64,000 nucleotides of DNA from NCBI RefSeq assembly GCF_017301735.1, contig NZ_CP071090.1, forward strand, positions 3,524,001-3,588,000. Direction: 5' to 3'. Position numbers and translations under genes: made by a program. Below are positions 51,349 through 60,215 of this stretch, one piece after another (position 1 is the first letter of the stretch; each line of letters starts with the position of its first letter). Source of the DNA: Pyxidicoccus parkwaysis (GTDB lineage: Bacteria; Myxococcota; Myxococcia; Myxococcales; Myxococcaceae). The notes below the pieces were generated by a model. It made no database searches, was not told the origin of the DNA, and was given only the letters and a program-made list of their open reading frames with translations.

Positions 51349-51804
51349 GGTTCCCCCAGCTCCAGAAGGTGTTTGAGTATGACGGAATTACTGGGGGTGG
51401 GCGGAAAAGAGCCAGGCTTTCAATCACTGCAAGCGAAGGATCGCGAACATTGGCAGGGTGTTCCGGGGGGGCGGCTGCTGTCGTTTCTACATGAGCGATT
51501 GGCGTCCAAACGAAAGCCGCTCGAGAGAGGATGTGTACAGTAAGCAAGACTTCGCGGCGCGTGAGGACGACTTGCTACCGGCAGCGTTCCCGCTCCCGGT
51601 CGGGGGGGAAATGAAGACACGACTCTGGCGCCTCGCGGTGGCGCTGTCGCTGCGCGCCCATGTTCCTTCCAGGCATGATGCACGCATCCGATGACTCCAG
51701 CCCGTCCCTCTGAGGCTCGGTCTCGTGCGAGTGCTGCGAAGGCTGGTAACCACCGAGCTCATGCTCCGTCCCCCGAGCCGCGAATTCTTCGTCTGACTGG
51801 AAAC
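51349..51804. other. Intergenic region upstream of the sigma-54 activator gene
   Basis: About 450 bases with no gene recognised. It is AT-richer than the surroundings in places. An in-frame ATG at 51691 would extend the regulator by 38 residues, but no ribosome site precedes it. Confidence 0.4.
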
Positions 51805-53220
51805 ATGCTCGCTCGTTCCAGGGAGGGTTCCGATTCATCGGGCGTCACGACGAGACCGACCCTCTGGCTCGCCCACGCATCCGCTGGGTGCGCGCGCGAC
51901 CGCCAATCGCTGACGCAGGAGCTGGCGGCGTGCGGGTGGTCCACTTCCGCGGAGGGCGGCACCGCGGGCGTGGTCGTGCTGGCGCCGTCAGACGTTCACG
52001 CCGCCGCGACGTTGATCGCCTCCGCACGGCAGGATGGCACCGAGCGCGTGCTGGCCGTGGTGCTCACCCAGGCGCAGGTCCCCGCGGAGACCAGCTGGGT
52101 GCTGCTCTCCGAAGGCGCGACGGACGTCGTGGCGTGGAGTGGCGGGCCCGTGGACGTCATCGTCGCGCGTCTCGAGCGATGGCGCGCGGTCGAAGCACTG
52201 CTGCGGCAACCGGTGGTTCAGGACACGGCGGTAGGCCACAGTCCGGCCTGGACCGCGTTGTTGCGCCAGGTGGTGGAGGTGGCCGCCTTCACCGATGCCT
52301 CGATGCTGCTGCTCGGGGAGAGTGGAACCGGCAAGGAGCTCCTGGCGCGGCTGGTCCATGCCCTGGACACGCGGATGTCGAAGCGTGAGCTCGTGGTCGT
52401 GGATTGCACCACGCTCTCTTCCGAGCTCGCCGGCAGCGAGCTGTTTGGCCACGAGCGTGGCGCGTTCACCGGCGCGGCCAGCCAGCGCGAGGGTGCCTTC
52501 TCCCTGGCGAACGACGGCACGCTCTTCCTCGACGAGGTGGGCGAGCTGCCGGCGTCCCTGCAGCCGCAGTTCCTCCGCGCGGTGCAGGAGCGCACGTTCA
52601 AGCCCGTGGGCGGCAACGCCTGGCAACGCACCCGCTTCCGGCTGGTCTGCGCCACGCACCGGGATCTCCGCGAGCAGGTGCGGACGGGTGGCTTCCGGAA
52701 CGACCTCTACCACCGGCTCGCAAGCTGGACGTTCCGCCTGCCGCCCCTGCGCGAGCGCGCGCAGGACATCCTCCCGCTGGCGCGGCACTTCGTCCGCGAG
52801 CTGCGCCCCGAGGCGCCCCCGCCGTTCGATCCCGCGGTGGAGGACTTCCTGCTCCGCCGCGACTATCCCGGCAACATCCGCGAGCTGCGGCAGCTGGTCA
52901 CGCGCATCGTCCATCGACACATCGGCGCCGGACCCATCACCCTTGGCGCGATTGCGGAGCAGGACCGCCCCATGGAGCGGCGCATGACGGACTGGCGAGA
53001 CCATCGCCTCGAGAGCGCCATCCAGCATGCGCTGGTGCTGGGGGTGGGCTTGAAGGAGATCGGCCGGGGGGCCACCGACGTCGCCGTGCGCCTGGTGGTC
53101 GAGCAGGAGCGTGGCAACCTGCAGCGCGCGGCCCGGAAGCTGGGCGTCACCGACCGCGCACTGCAGTTGCGCCGCGGCGCCGCCCGCGACAAGGCGGACG
53201 GCCTCGACGAGCCGATGTGA
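51805..53220 (+). CDS. Sigma-54-dependent transcriptional activator (AAA+ enhancer-binding protein)
   Basis: 471 residues. An N-terminal domain of about 130 residues looks like a degenerate receiver or sensor. The AAA+ central domain (about 140-370) has Walker A GESGTGKE (171-178), the sigma-54-contacting GAFTGA loop (219-224) and Walker B LFLDEVGELP. A C-terminal Fis-like helix-turn-helix (RGNLQRAARKLGVTDRAL) binds DNA. It would hydrolyse ATP to open sigma-54 promoters. The start at 51805 is uncertain. It ends base-to-base against the convergent amidase gene, and a -24/-12 sequence lies upstream of that operon, so it is the likely activator of those four genes. Confidence 0.88.
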   Translation: MLARSREGSDSSGVTTRPTLWLAHASAGCARDRQSLTQELAACGWSTSAEGGTAGVVVLAPSDVHAAATLIASARQDGTERVLAVVLTQAQVPAETSWVLLSEGATDVVAWSGGPVDVIVARLERWRAVEALLRQPVVQDTAVGHSPAWTALLRQVVEVAAFTDASMLLLGESGTGKELLARLVHALDTRMSKRELVVVDCTTLSSELAGSELFGHERGAFTGAASQREGAFSLANDGTLFLDEVGELPASLQPQFLRAVQERTFKPVGGNAWQRTRFRLVCATHRDLREQVRTGGFRNDLYHRLASWTFRLPPLRERAQDILPLARHFVRELRPEAPPPFDPAVEDFLLRRDYPGNIRELRQLVTRIVHRHIGAGPITLGAIAEQDRPMERRMTDWRDHRLESAIQHALVLGVGLKEIGRGATDVAVRLVVEQERGNLQRAARKLGVTDRALQLRRGAARDKADGLDEPM

Positions 53221-55236
53221 CTAGAGCGCGCCCTGCCGCGCCTTCAGCAGATAGCCCCACAGCCGCGGCCAGCTGAACATCGGCTTCTTCTGGTGCGCGC
53301 CGGGATCCCAGCCGCCTCTATCGTCGTCGTACGCCCGGCCCTGTCGCGCCATGGGCAGCGGATTCAGGTCCTCGTGGCCCAGCAGCTGCGGGCTGGGGGC
53401 GGACGGCACCTGGAAGTGGTGGCGTCGCTCGATGTCGGCGATGAGCTTCGCCAGGCTGCGTAGCTGCGCGTCGGTGTACTGGGCGTCTTCGGTCGGCAAC
53501 AGCTCGATGCCGATCGACGTGGTGTTCGGCGTGCGAGCACCGGGTGGCAAGAGGTCCATTGGGGTGCGCTTGCCGTGCGCGCTCCAGGCCTGCTGCCACC
53601 ACCAGGGCGCCGACCACGTCTGCCAGTACGCGCTTGCCGGCGTCGGCAGATTGGACCAGCCCGCGTGCCAGGCTTCGTTGTCCTCGTCCGCGGTGACGAA
53701 GATGCCGCCGTCGTAGTCGATCACGTAGTGCGGATAGCCACCCTGCTGATCCAGGTAGACGCGCAGCTGGTACCAGACCGGCGGCCGGGTGCCCTTGTCT
53801 CGCGTGTAGCCCTGCTGCCAACCGCGACCCGTGGTGTGCACGACCACCGAGTTGATCTTCCGCCCCCGGGTTTTCGTGGTGCCGCGCAGCTTCCACGCCA
53901 TCCTCGCCAGCGGGCTGACAGTGCTGCCCGCGGGAGGCGGATTGCGAGGAATCTTGTCGCCTGCACCTGCCCTGGGCGGCGCGACGGGCGCGTCCGGCCA
54001 GCGCGCGGGTGGCGTGCCCGGAGGTGCGGGCGTTGCTGGCGCCGCGGGCTTGTCCAGCAATGGCCGCACCACCGTATCGCGGATGGACAGCCACTCCGCC
54101 GCGAGGTCCTTCTCGTGCGACTGGATACGCGTGTCCTTGCGGTCGGGGTGACGGAGCCAGAATACGAGGTTGGTGAGGTGGTTCAGGTCGCGCACGCCTT
54201 GGGCCATGTTCGACGTCACCAGCGTCGCCTCGCGCGCACGGCTGAGGCTCTCCGACACGGTGGCGAAGAGCCCCGGGAGCGCGCCGCCCGCGCCCTTGGG
54301 GGCTGGCGACAAAGCCGGCGAGGGTGCCGGCACCCGGCGGCCTCGCGGGAGCGAGAGGGCCGCGCCGCTGGGAATCTTCCCGCCCAGGTTGTGGGTGAAC
54401 GGCGCGTCCCCCAGGCCGTAGTCCACCTCCAGGTCGCGGTGGCGCTCCCGGAAGGTGCCCGGCTGGACGATGACACGCTTGCGCTGCGTGGCCTTCAATT
54501 TCCAAGTGGAGCTGGCCCTGGCTGCCGCGAGGTCCGCCAGGAGCAACAGCTTGTCGCGCTCCGACAACGGCGCGCCTCGGCGCCGCTCTTCCTTCGCGAA
54601 GAGCTGCGGCAGCCCGTGCTGCACGACGGGCGCCTCCTTGGGGAGCTTGAACCAGTACGGCCCGGGCCAGATGTGGATGTCGAAGCACAGCGCCAGCGCA
54701 CGCTCCGACCGCAACCCCAGGGCTTGCGCCGCGCGAATGGCGCTGTCCATCAGGCCGCGCAGCTTGCGCAGCATCTGGTCCTGGAAGTCCGGGTCCTGAC
54801 CCAGCGCCTCCAGCCGGGTCTTCCACGGCTCACGAATCACCTTCTTCGTGACGAAGGTCCGGATGAAGGCGAGCTGCTGCTCGCGTTGCGCGCCGACGTT
54901 CTCGTTCAACGCCAGCATCCGTCGCATGCCGTCGGTGCCGTCGGCGAAGATGCGCGCGAACTTCTCCGGGTGCGTCCGGTCGAACTCGCGCAGCAGCGGC
55001 TGCAGGCTGCCGGCGCCGATGTTCCACTGCGCGATTCCGAAGGAGATTCCCATTCCGTCGAAGTCGGCGGACAGGCCCCAGAAGACCAACTGGCTGCCAC
55101 CGCCGACCTCGAACTCGTTCACCATCCAGAGCGCCTTGGACTCGGACTCGGTGAAACCGGGGATGATGTACCTGCCGCCTGGAAGCTCCTGCTCCCACTC
55201 GGCGTCCAGCATGCGCGCGTGACTTGGAATGCGCAT
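53221..55236 (-). CDS. PGRP/amidase-2 fusion with an N-terminal unknown domain
   Basis: 671 residues. The C-terminal third (about 445-645) is an Amidase_2/PGRP domain: INSVVVHTTGRGW (zinc His), HYVIDYDGGIFV, NEAWHAGWSN (zinc His), TTSIGIELL and LLGHEDLNPL, then the RGGWDPG segment (third zinc ligand region). It should cleave the amide bond of peptidoglycan. The N-terminal 260 residues, starting with EWEQELPGGRYI and SFGIAQWNIGAG, read like the glycan-hydrolase-related entry of chitosanase-like enzymes, but I cannot confirm this. A disordered Pro/Ala-rich spacer joins them. No signal peptide is evident, so export would be by another route. GGAGGA precedes the ATG at 55236. Last gene of the operon. 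Confidence 0.7.
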   Translation of the reverse strand: MRIPSHARMLDAEWEQELPGGRYIIPGFTESESKALWMVNEFEVGGGSQLVFWGLSADFDGMGISFGIAQWNIGAGSLQPLLREFDRTHPEKFARIFADGTDGMRRMLALNENVGAQREQQLAFIRTFVTKKVIREPWKTRLEALGQDPDFQDQMLRKLRGLMDSAIRAAQALGLRSERALALCFDIHIWPGPYWFKLPKEAPVVQHGLPQLFAKEERRRGAPLSERDKLLLLADLAAARASSTWKLKATQRKRVIVQPGTFRERHRDLEVDYGLGDAPFTHNLGGKIPSGAALSLPRGRRVPAPSPALSPAPKGAGGALPGLFATVSESLSRAREATLVTSNMAQGVRDLNHLTNLVFWLRHPDRKDTRIQSHEKDLAAEWLSIRDTVVRPLLDKPAAPATPAPPGTPPARWPDAPVAPPRAGAGDKIPRNPPPAGSTVSPLARMAWKLRGTTKTRGRKINSVVVHTTGRGWQQGYTRDKGTRPPVWYQLRVYLDQQGGYPHYVIDYDGGIFVTADEDNEAWHAGWSNLPTPASAYWQTWSAPWWWQQAWSAHGKRTPMDLLPPGARTPNTTSIGIELLPTEDAQYTDAQLRSLAKLIADIERRHHFQVPSAPSPQLLGHEDLNPLPMARQGRAYDDDRGGWDPGAHQKKPMFSWPRLWGYLLKARQGAL

Positions 55237-55251
55237 TCGAGTCTTCCTCCG

Positions 55252-56685
55252 TCAGCGCGTGGCCGCATCGAAGCGATTCTTGAGGTGGATGGCGGGCAAC
55301 GTGGCGTCGATCGACGCACCGGTGAGGTCGACGCCCGTCGCCGCGCGGTACGCGAACAGATAGGTGGTGATGTGCTTTCTCAGGTGCTTCGCCCAGAAGC
55401 GCGCGCGGTCCGGATCGCTGGAGTCGGTCCAGCCGCCGTAGCGGATGGTGAGCAGGAGGATCTCTCCGGAGACCGCCAGGTCGTGGAAGTGGGTGACGCT
55501 GGTGTTGCCCCAGCCCATCAGCCCCTTCATGGTCTCCACGCGGTCCATCCATCCCTCGGGGTAGGGGACCATGGCCCGGCCGCCCAGGAACTGCTGCATC
55601 TCGCTCCGGGCCAGGAACCACTGCTGGATCATCATCTCCGCACGCGCGGTCCAGGGCAGATCGCCGTACTGGTTGTGCATGCCTTCGCCCAGGACCATCT
55701 GCACGTCCTTGAGCGACTGCAGCACCGGGAAGCCGTCAGGCCGGACGAAGCGATCATCCTCCTGCTTGAACAGCTTCACGCAGGTGTTGAGCAGCGCGTG
55801 GAAGGACTGCAGGAACTTGGAGCGCGAATCCGCCGTCTGCGGCTCCGGCACCGCCCGGCCCAGGAGGCACAAGCCATAGTGGTGGGAGTATTCGTAGGAG
55901 CGGCGCACCACGGAGAGGCGGTCCGGCTCATCCTGCAGGTAGCCCCACAGCAGGTTGTTGAGCGCCTTCAGCGGCGACAGCTCCAGGCGGCTGAGGGCTT
56001 CGGTGCGGCTCCGGGTGGCGACCCGGCGGTTCTGATACCGCATCGAGATCGCGTTCATGGTCTGCACCAGCATTCCCTCTTCGTGCCAGTACGACCAGAT
56101 GAGCTCGATGAAGAGCGGGCAGCCCAGGTACGAGCGGGCGAAGTCCTCGTCATGGGCGTCTGGCCGGCTCTGGCCGCGGGTGAGCTCGTTGAGCTTCGCC
56201 AGCATCAGCTCCGCGTAGGGTGTGCCCGAGGCGGAGGTGATCTCCTCGCGGCGGCGGCGGGCCGAGGCTTCCAGCTCCGCCCGGTCGATACCCGACTCCT
56301 GCCCCGGGATGGGCCGGGTCCGGCAGAGGCCTACCTGGTCCAGGAGGAAGACCTCGGCGGCGCGCTTGAGCACGTCATACGCCTTGACCCCGAAGAAGCG
56401 CAGCTGCTTCCAGTCGTTGGCCAGCGGCTTCGAGGCCGAGCCGAGCGACGCGTCGTCGCACATCACCGCGTTCATGTACTCCTCGAACTTGCGGAAGGAG
56501 ATCCGCTGGGAGCTCTCTTCCACCGAGCGGTAGAACGCCGCGTCGACGTCCTTCCCCGGAAACTCCAGCCGGTCGTTGTCGAACAGCGCGAGCTCGCTCA
56601 GCGCGTGCTGCTGCACCAGCGCCGTCCTCGCTCCCGTCGCCGCAGGCAACTCACCCGTTCCCGGGGTCTTGGTTGTCTCATCCAT
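55252..56685 (-). CDS. Conserved-looking protein of unknown function (477 residues)
   Basis: 477 residues, soluble and helical, with no signal or membrane segment. Patches such as LELSPLKALNNLLWGYL and WSYWHEEGMLVQTMNAI are aromatic and look structurally constrained, as does RYGGWTDSSDPDRARFWAKH. There is no catalytic motif I can name. Its ATG overlaps the stop of the upstream HEVGH gene by 8 bases, and the amidase gene starts 15 bases after its stop, so it is translated as part of the four-gene operon. AAGGAGG sits 5-12 bases upstream of the ATG, one of the strongest ribosome sites in the window. Confidence 0.6.
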   Translation of the reverse strand: MDETTKTPGTGELPAATGARTALVQQHALSELALFDNDRLEFPGKDVDAAFYRSVEESSQRISFRKFEEYMNAVMCDDASLGSASKPLANDWKQLRFFGVKAYDVLKRAAEVFLLDQVGLCRTRPIPGQESGIDRAELEASARRRREEITSASGTPYAELMLAKLNELTRGQSRPDAHDEDFARSYLGCPLFIELIWSYWHEEGMLVQTMNAISMRYQNRRVATRSRTEALSRLELSPLKALNNLLWGYLQDEPDRLSVVRRSYEYSHHYGLCLLGRAVPEPQTADSRSKFLQSFHALLNTCVKLFKQEDDRFVRPDGFPVLQSLKDVQMVLGEGMHNQYGDLPWTARAEMMIQQWFLARSEMQQFLGGRAMVPYPEGWMDRVETMKGLMGWGNTSVTHFHDLAVSGEILLLTIRYGGWTDSSDPDRARFWAKHLRKHITTYLFAYRAATGVDLTGASIDATLPAIHLKNRFDAATR

Positions 56686-58018
56686 GTGCTGCCTCCTTCG
56701 AGTGTTGTGACAGGTCTTGGGTCCTCGGCCGGGCGTGCGCGCCAGCCTTCAGTTCGACGACGTTCGCGGCGCCGCGCGGCCGCACGGCGTCCGTCAGCGC
56801 CCACCGCGTGAGCAGCCGCTCCAGCAGCGTCGCTTCGTCTTCCGCCGCCAGCGCGCCGTCGTTGCGCGCCTGCCCCAGGTGCGCGAGCGCGATGCACGGC
56901 CGCAGCGTCTCGAGCACTTCCAGGGTGTGCGGCCGCGACCGCAGCACGCCGGGCTCGAGCCCCGGATGGCGCAGCACCTCTCCGAGCGTCCTGCCGTTCA
57001 GCGCGGCTGCGCGGTGCTCCAGCGTCACCTGGACGAAGGCGGGAAGGGTGCGCTCCAGGAGCCGGAGGGTCTCTTCCAACTCCTGCGAGAGTGCCGTGGG
57101 GGGATACAGCTCCGCCCACAGCCGGGAGAGCGCGCCCCATTGCGGATCCGGATGGAGCGCGTTGCCGAATGCGCAGGCGAGGTGCAGGCGCACCCACGGC
57201 ATGGGATGTGGGTCGTCCACGTTCAGCCGGAACACGAAGACCCGCGGCAGCCCGATGACGGCCAGGAGCCCCAGCGGCGCGGCGATGCCCAGGCGCGACA
57301 CCGCCCAGAGGTCCGCGATGATTTCGGAGCTCCAGCGCTCCCACAGCGTCCATGCCCGCGAAGCGCTGCCAGCCGCGAGCGCGATGGCTCGCAAGGTCGG
57401 CCGGAGCGACTCCACCAGCCCGAGCAGCGCCGCCGCCTGGTGACCGACCTCGTGTGCGAGCGACGCGCCGATGCCGGTGCCGATCATCCGCTCGCGCGGC
57501 ACGCGGATGATGGCGACCGGGCTCTTCGACCCGGTGGGCAGCCGCGTCCGCGCCCTGCGGATGGCCGCGCCGATGCCGCGATCCACGTAGCAGATCAACG
57601 GAGGCGGCGTGAGCCCTGGCAGGCCGTCCAACGCGTCGCGCGCGAGCGCATCCAGCCCCGCCAGCCGCACACCCAACCCGTGCTCCGCGCGCTGTGAGAG
57701 CGCATCCGCGAAGATGTCGAGGTCGCTCAGCGCCGCGTTGAACCGCAGCCGCAGGAACGTGAACCGGGCCTGCGCGCGCGCCGCCGTCGCCGTGCGGCCG
57801 TCGGCACTCTCCAGCCAGGCGAGGAACTCGTGCGCCAGCTCGCGCAGCGCGCTCCTCCCGCGGGAGAGGTGGAGGTCTATCGCCTGCCACGCCTGAGCGT
57901 TGGGTGCGGCGGCGGCCACCATGGGCATGGTGAGCGCGAACGGCTGGATGCGGCCGGCGCGCGAGAGCAGCGCGCGTGTCTCATGTGCCAGCAGCGCGCG
58001 GACGGCAGGCCTGGGCAT
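56678..58018 (-). CDS. HEVGH zinc metallopeptidase-like protein
   Basis: 446 residues. The motif LAHEVGHQAAALL (His189, Glu190, His193) is a canonical HEXXH zinc site. A downstream SEIIADLWAV (Glu232, Asp236) about 40 residues later resembles the ExxAD third-ligand segment of several gluzincin families. The N-terminal 180 residues are helical (MPRPAVRALLAHETRALL). No signal peptide or membrane helix. Adjacent to and overlapping the other operon genes: its ATG is 4 bases after the stop of the LE-rich protein, and its tail overlaps the next start by 8 bases. A processing role for the glycine-zipper protein is conceivable, inferred from gene order only. Confidence 0.65.
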   Translation of the reverse strand: MPRPAVRALLAHETRALLSRAGRIQPFALTMPMVAAAAPNAQAWQAIDLHLSRGRSALRELAHEFLAWLESADGRTATAARAQARFTFLRLRFNAALSDLDIFADALSQRAEHGLGVRLAGLDALARDALDGLPGLTPPPLICYVDRGIGAAIRRARTRLPTGSKSPVAIIRVPRERMIGTGIGASLAHEVGHQAAALLGLVESLRPTLRAIALAAGSASRAWTLWERWSSEIIADLWAVSRLGIAAPLGLLAVIGLPRVFVFRLNVDDPHPMPWVRLHLACAFGNALHPDPQWGALSRLWAELYPPTALSQELEETLRLLERTLPAFVQVTLEHRAAALNGRTLGEVLRHPGLEPGVLRSRPHTLEVLETLRPCIALAHLGQARNDGALAAEDEATLLERLLTRWALTDAVRPRGAANVVELKAGAHARPRTQDLSQHSKEAAHG

Positions 58019-58022
58019 CGGG

Positions 58023-58715
58023 CTACACCCCGTACAGGATGATGGCGTTGCCCCGGCGCACCCAGCGGCCGCCTTGCTTGCCAGCCAGGGCCTCGCCGCT
58101 CTGGAGCAGTTCCGGCGTCTGGATGGACTGCTCCACGACGTTCGTCGCCGCGCGGAGGATGCCGGGAGCGTGCGTCTGCGCCGACTGCACCAGCGCGTTG
58201 CGCGCGGCATTCACCGGATCGAAGGTCGCCTTCGAGCCCTGGGGCCCGAGGTTCAGTGCCGCGTCGGAGGCGAGGCGGACAAAGGACTTGGCGACCTCGA
58301 ACTCCTGGTCCTGCGGCGTGAGCCCCTCCAGCTCCAGGCCGAAGAGCTGCGATGCCCGCCCCGCGAGCTGCCCGCCCACGGCAGCGCCCGCCGGCCCTCC
58401 GAACCACCCGCCCACGGTGTGTCCCGCCAGCGGCAGCGTCTTCTTGGCGATGTTCTTCAGGTAGCCGCCCAGCTTGCGCCCCGCGGCGCTGCTCAACGCG
58501 GTCTTCGCCTTGCTGAAGATGCGGTCCAGAAACTGGTCGAGTTCCTGGTCACTGCTGACGCCCAGCAGCTCCGTCGCCAACTCCAGCTCTTGCGAATCCG
58601 CCGGCTGGTCTGAACCGTAGAACTCCAGCTCCGGGATGGCGCTGTCCTGCCCGGTCTCGAAGATGTCGCTGCCCACGCCTTCCAACTCGAGCTTCGTCTG
58701 ATCCAGGTCGTGCAC
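58023..58715 (-). CDS. Acidic glycine-zipper protein (possible effector/structural subunit)
   Basis: 230 residues. Residues 1-60 are strongly acidic with repeated LE/LELE patches. Residues 70-120 hold a glycine-zipper region (GGYLKNIAKKTLPLAGHTVG, then GGWFGGPAGAAVGGQLAG), typical of membrane-inserting or oligomerising helices. A second helical part follows (EFEVAKSFVRLASDAALN), and the protein ends with GGRWVRRGNAIILYGV, a motif I recall recurring at the C-termini of uncharacterised bacterial proteins. No N-terminal signal. The GTG at 58715 is the start because AAGGAG lies 6 bases upstream; the frame extends further but reads as non-protein. First gene of the operon, next to the -24/-12 element. 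Confidence 0.6.
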   Translation of the reverse strand: MHDLDQTKLELEGVGSDIFETGQDSAIPELEFYGSDQPADSQELELATELLGVSSDQELDQFLDRIFSKAKTALSSAAGRKLGGYLKNIAKKTLPLAGHTVGGWFGGPAGAAVGGQLAGRASQLFGLELEGLTPQDQEFEVAKSFVRLASDAALNLGPQGSKATFDPVNAARNALVQSAQTHAPGILRAATNVVEQSIQTPELLQSGEALAGKQGGRWVRRGNAIILYGV

Positions 58716-58776
58716 GTCCGCTCCTTTGCCCCAAGGCGCGCGTCCCCGCGTGGGACGCGATTGCGGACGGCGCTTG

Positions 58777-58792
58777 TGCACGCCGGGTGCCA
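58777..58792 (-). promoter_or_regulatory. Sigma-54 (-24/-12) promoter of the four-gene operon
   Basis: On the minus strand TGGCACCCGGCGTGCA (58792 to 58777) matches the consensus TGGCACG-N4-TTGCA with GG and GC at the exact spacing and two mismatches. Transcription would start near 58766, leaving about 50 bases before the GTG at 58715. The adjacent gene encodes a sigma-54 activator, which strengthens the call. Confidence 0.65.
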
Positions 58793-58855
58793 CTCAACCC
58801 CGCAGGGGAGGGCCCGGCCGGCGGCGAAACGGACTTCGCTGGAGCAGGATTGAGG

Positions 58856-58871
58856 CCGAAGCGGGCTTCGG
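58856..58871 (-). terminator. Hairpin after the beta-barrel gene
   Basis: CCGAAG and CTTCGG form a 6-bp stem with a CGGG loop, 8 bases after the beta-barrel stop. It would separate that operon from the sigma-54-controlled one downstream. Short stem, so modest confidence. Confidence 0.4.
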
Positions 58872-58878
58872 AGTGCTG

Positions 58879-60210
58879 CTACAAGGCGTAGCCCTTGGCT
58901 CCCACCAGGAGGGAGCGGCTCAGCAGCGAGTGGAACTCGGAGCGGTTGCTCCCGTGATTGATGACGCCCACGGCGAAGAGCGCCAGCCGGCTGAAGGCAT
59001 TCCACTCGACGTAGGCAGACGCCTGCCCGCTGCCATCCATCAGGTTGAGGGAGTAGCGGAGTTGCCAGATGGGCCCGCTGTCGGTCTGGTTGTTCTGCAC
59101 CTGCAGGAACAGGTAATGGCGGCCTTGCAGTGCCCGCCCGGTGTTGAGCGCGGCTCCCAACGTCTGGAGCGCCAGGGACGAAGCAGGGGAGGAGGAGGTC
59201 AGCGCCGCCGAGGCGCTCGTGGCGATGTCGAAGTACCTCGCATGCTCCGCCCACTGGTAGCCCTCGGTGTTGTACAGGTACTCGAGATAGAGCGTGTAGC
59301 CCGAGTCCAGCGTGTAGCCGCCGCCGACGAGCGCCGAGGCGAAGAGCCGATCATCTCCATCATGGCGGGGCAGGAGACTCCCACCCATGGGCGTCGGCTG
59401 CGCCTCCGGGTACAGCGCAGCGCTCCCCTGGCGCAGCCCCGCCTCGCCATAGACGAGCAGGGCCTCACTGAGCGTGGCCTGTCCGAACGCGCCAAACCGG
59501 GGGCGCTCGTGGGCCCACCGCTTCGAGGCGTTCAGGCTCGCGACATAGGCATCCGCCGCGTAGTCCACCTTCAGCAGCGACAGCGCCCGGAAGTCATCGT
59601 CCTGCTCCCACTGCCAGCCCCCGAGCCCGTCACCAAATGAGTGCATCATCGACAGGGTCAGCTTCGACGTGGGCGCGTACGTCACCTGCGCCACGTCCAC
59701 CCCGCGCAGCTCGCGGATGGGGTTGCTCCGGCCGTTCTCGAAGTAGATGGGGTTGCTGGGAGAGCGGAAGTTGGAGGGCCCCCACGTGAGGATTTCCCGC
59801 CCCACCGACACGGCGAGCTCGCTCAGCGGAAAGACTGTCACCGAACCCTGGTTCACCCAGGCCTCGAGCCGCGTTTTTGCTCCCTCCTCTCCGAAGCGCC
59901 TCCACTCGAAGCGGGCCCGGGGCTTCAGGCTCAGCACCACGACGTCCGTGGTGAGCTTCAAATCCAGACGCGCTTCCAGCTCCGTCTGCCCTCCCGGCAG
60001 GTGGGCAACGAGATTCCCCGGGTTGAGCAGGCTGTTGTCCCGCAGGCCCAGCTCCGTGTCATACGCCAGGAATTGGAGGCTTCCCGAGCCTTTGTCCAGC
60101 AGCTCCTCGAAGCTGCTCGCCGCGGCGGGCGCTCCCACCCCGCACACCCACAGGCCCACCAGCAGCGGCAGACCGGCTGTGGCGGGGGCTGCCATTCGCT
60201 TCGTGCCCAT
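58879..60210 (-). CDS. Outer-membrane beta-barrel protein (DUF1302-like)
   Basis: 443 residues. A signal peptide (GLPLLVGLWVCGVGAPAAA) is followed by a string of amphipathic strands with aromatic turns: LEARLDLKLTTDVVVLSL, TVFPLSELAVSVGREILTWG, RNPIY-like (SNPIYFENG), RRALSLLKV, and a final LLVGAKGYAL. That pattern, including a WG-P-N motif, is typical of 16- to 20-strand outer-membrane proteins such as DUF1302 members. It may be a channel for the transport genes upstream. The ATG at 60210 is chosen over a TTG at 60219. It starts 5 bases after the LolA-like stop, so it is the last gene of that operon. Confidence 0.7.
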   Translation of the reverse strand: MGTKRMAAPATAGLPLLVGLWVCGVGAPAAASSFEELLDKGSGSLQFLAYDTELGLRDNSLLNPGNLVAHLPGGQTELEARLDLKLTTDVVVLSLKPRARFEWRRFGEEGAKTRLEAWVNQGSVTVFPLSELAVSVGREILTWGPSNFRSPSNPIYFENGRSNPIRELRGVDVAQVTYAPTSKLTLSMMHSFGDGLGGWQWEQDDDFRALSLLKVDYAADAYVASLNASKRWAHERPRFGAFGQATLSEALLVYGEAGLRQGSAALYPEAQPTPMGGSLLPRHDGDDRLFASALVGGGYTLDSGYTLYLEYLYNTEGYQWAEHARYFDIATSASAALTSSSPASSLALQTLGAALNTGRALQGRHYLFLQVQNNQTDSGPIWQLRYSLNLMDGSGQASAYVEWNAFSRLALFAVGVINHGSNRSEFHSLLSRSLLVGAKGYAL

Positions 60211-60215
60211 GCCGC

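Noticed and set aside
53575..56811. A 1078-codon plus-strand frame opposite the amidase and 477-residue genes
   Set aside because: It is Arg/Gln/Leu-rich with no motif and lies antisense to genes with clear domains and ribosome sites.
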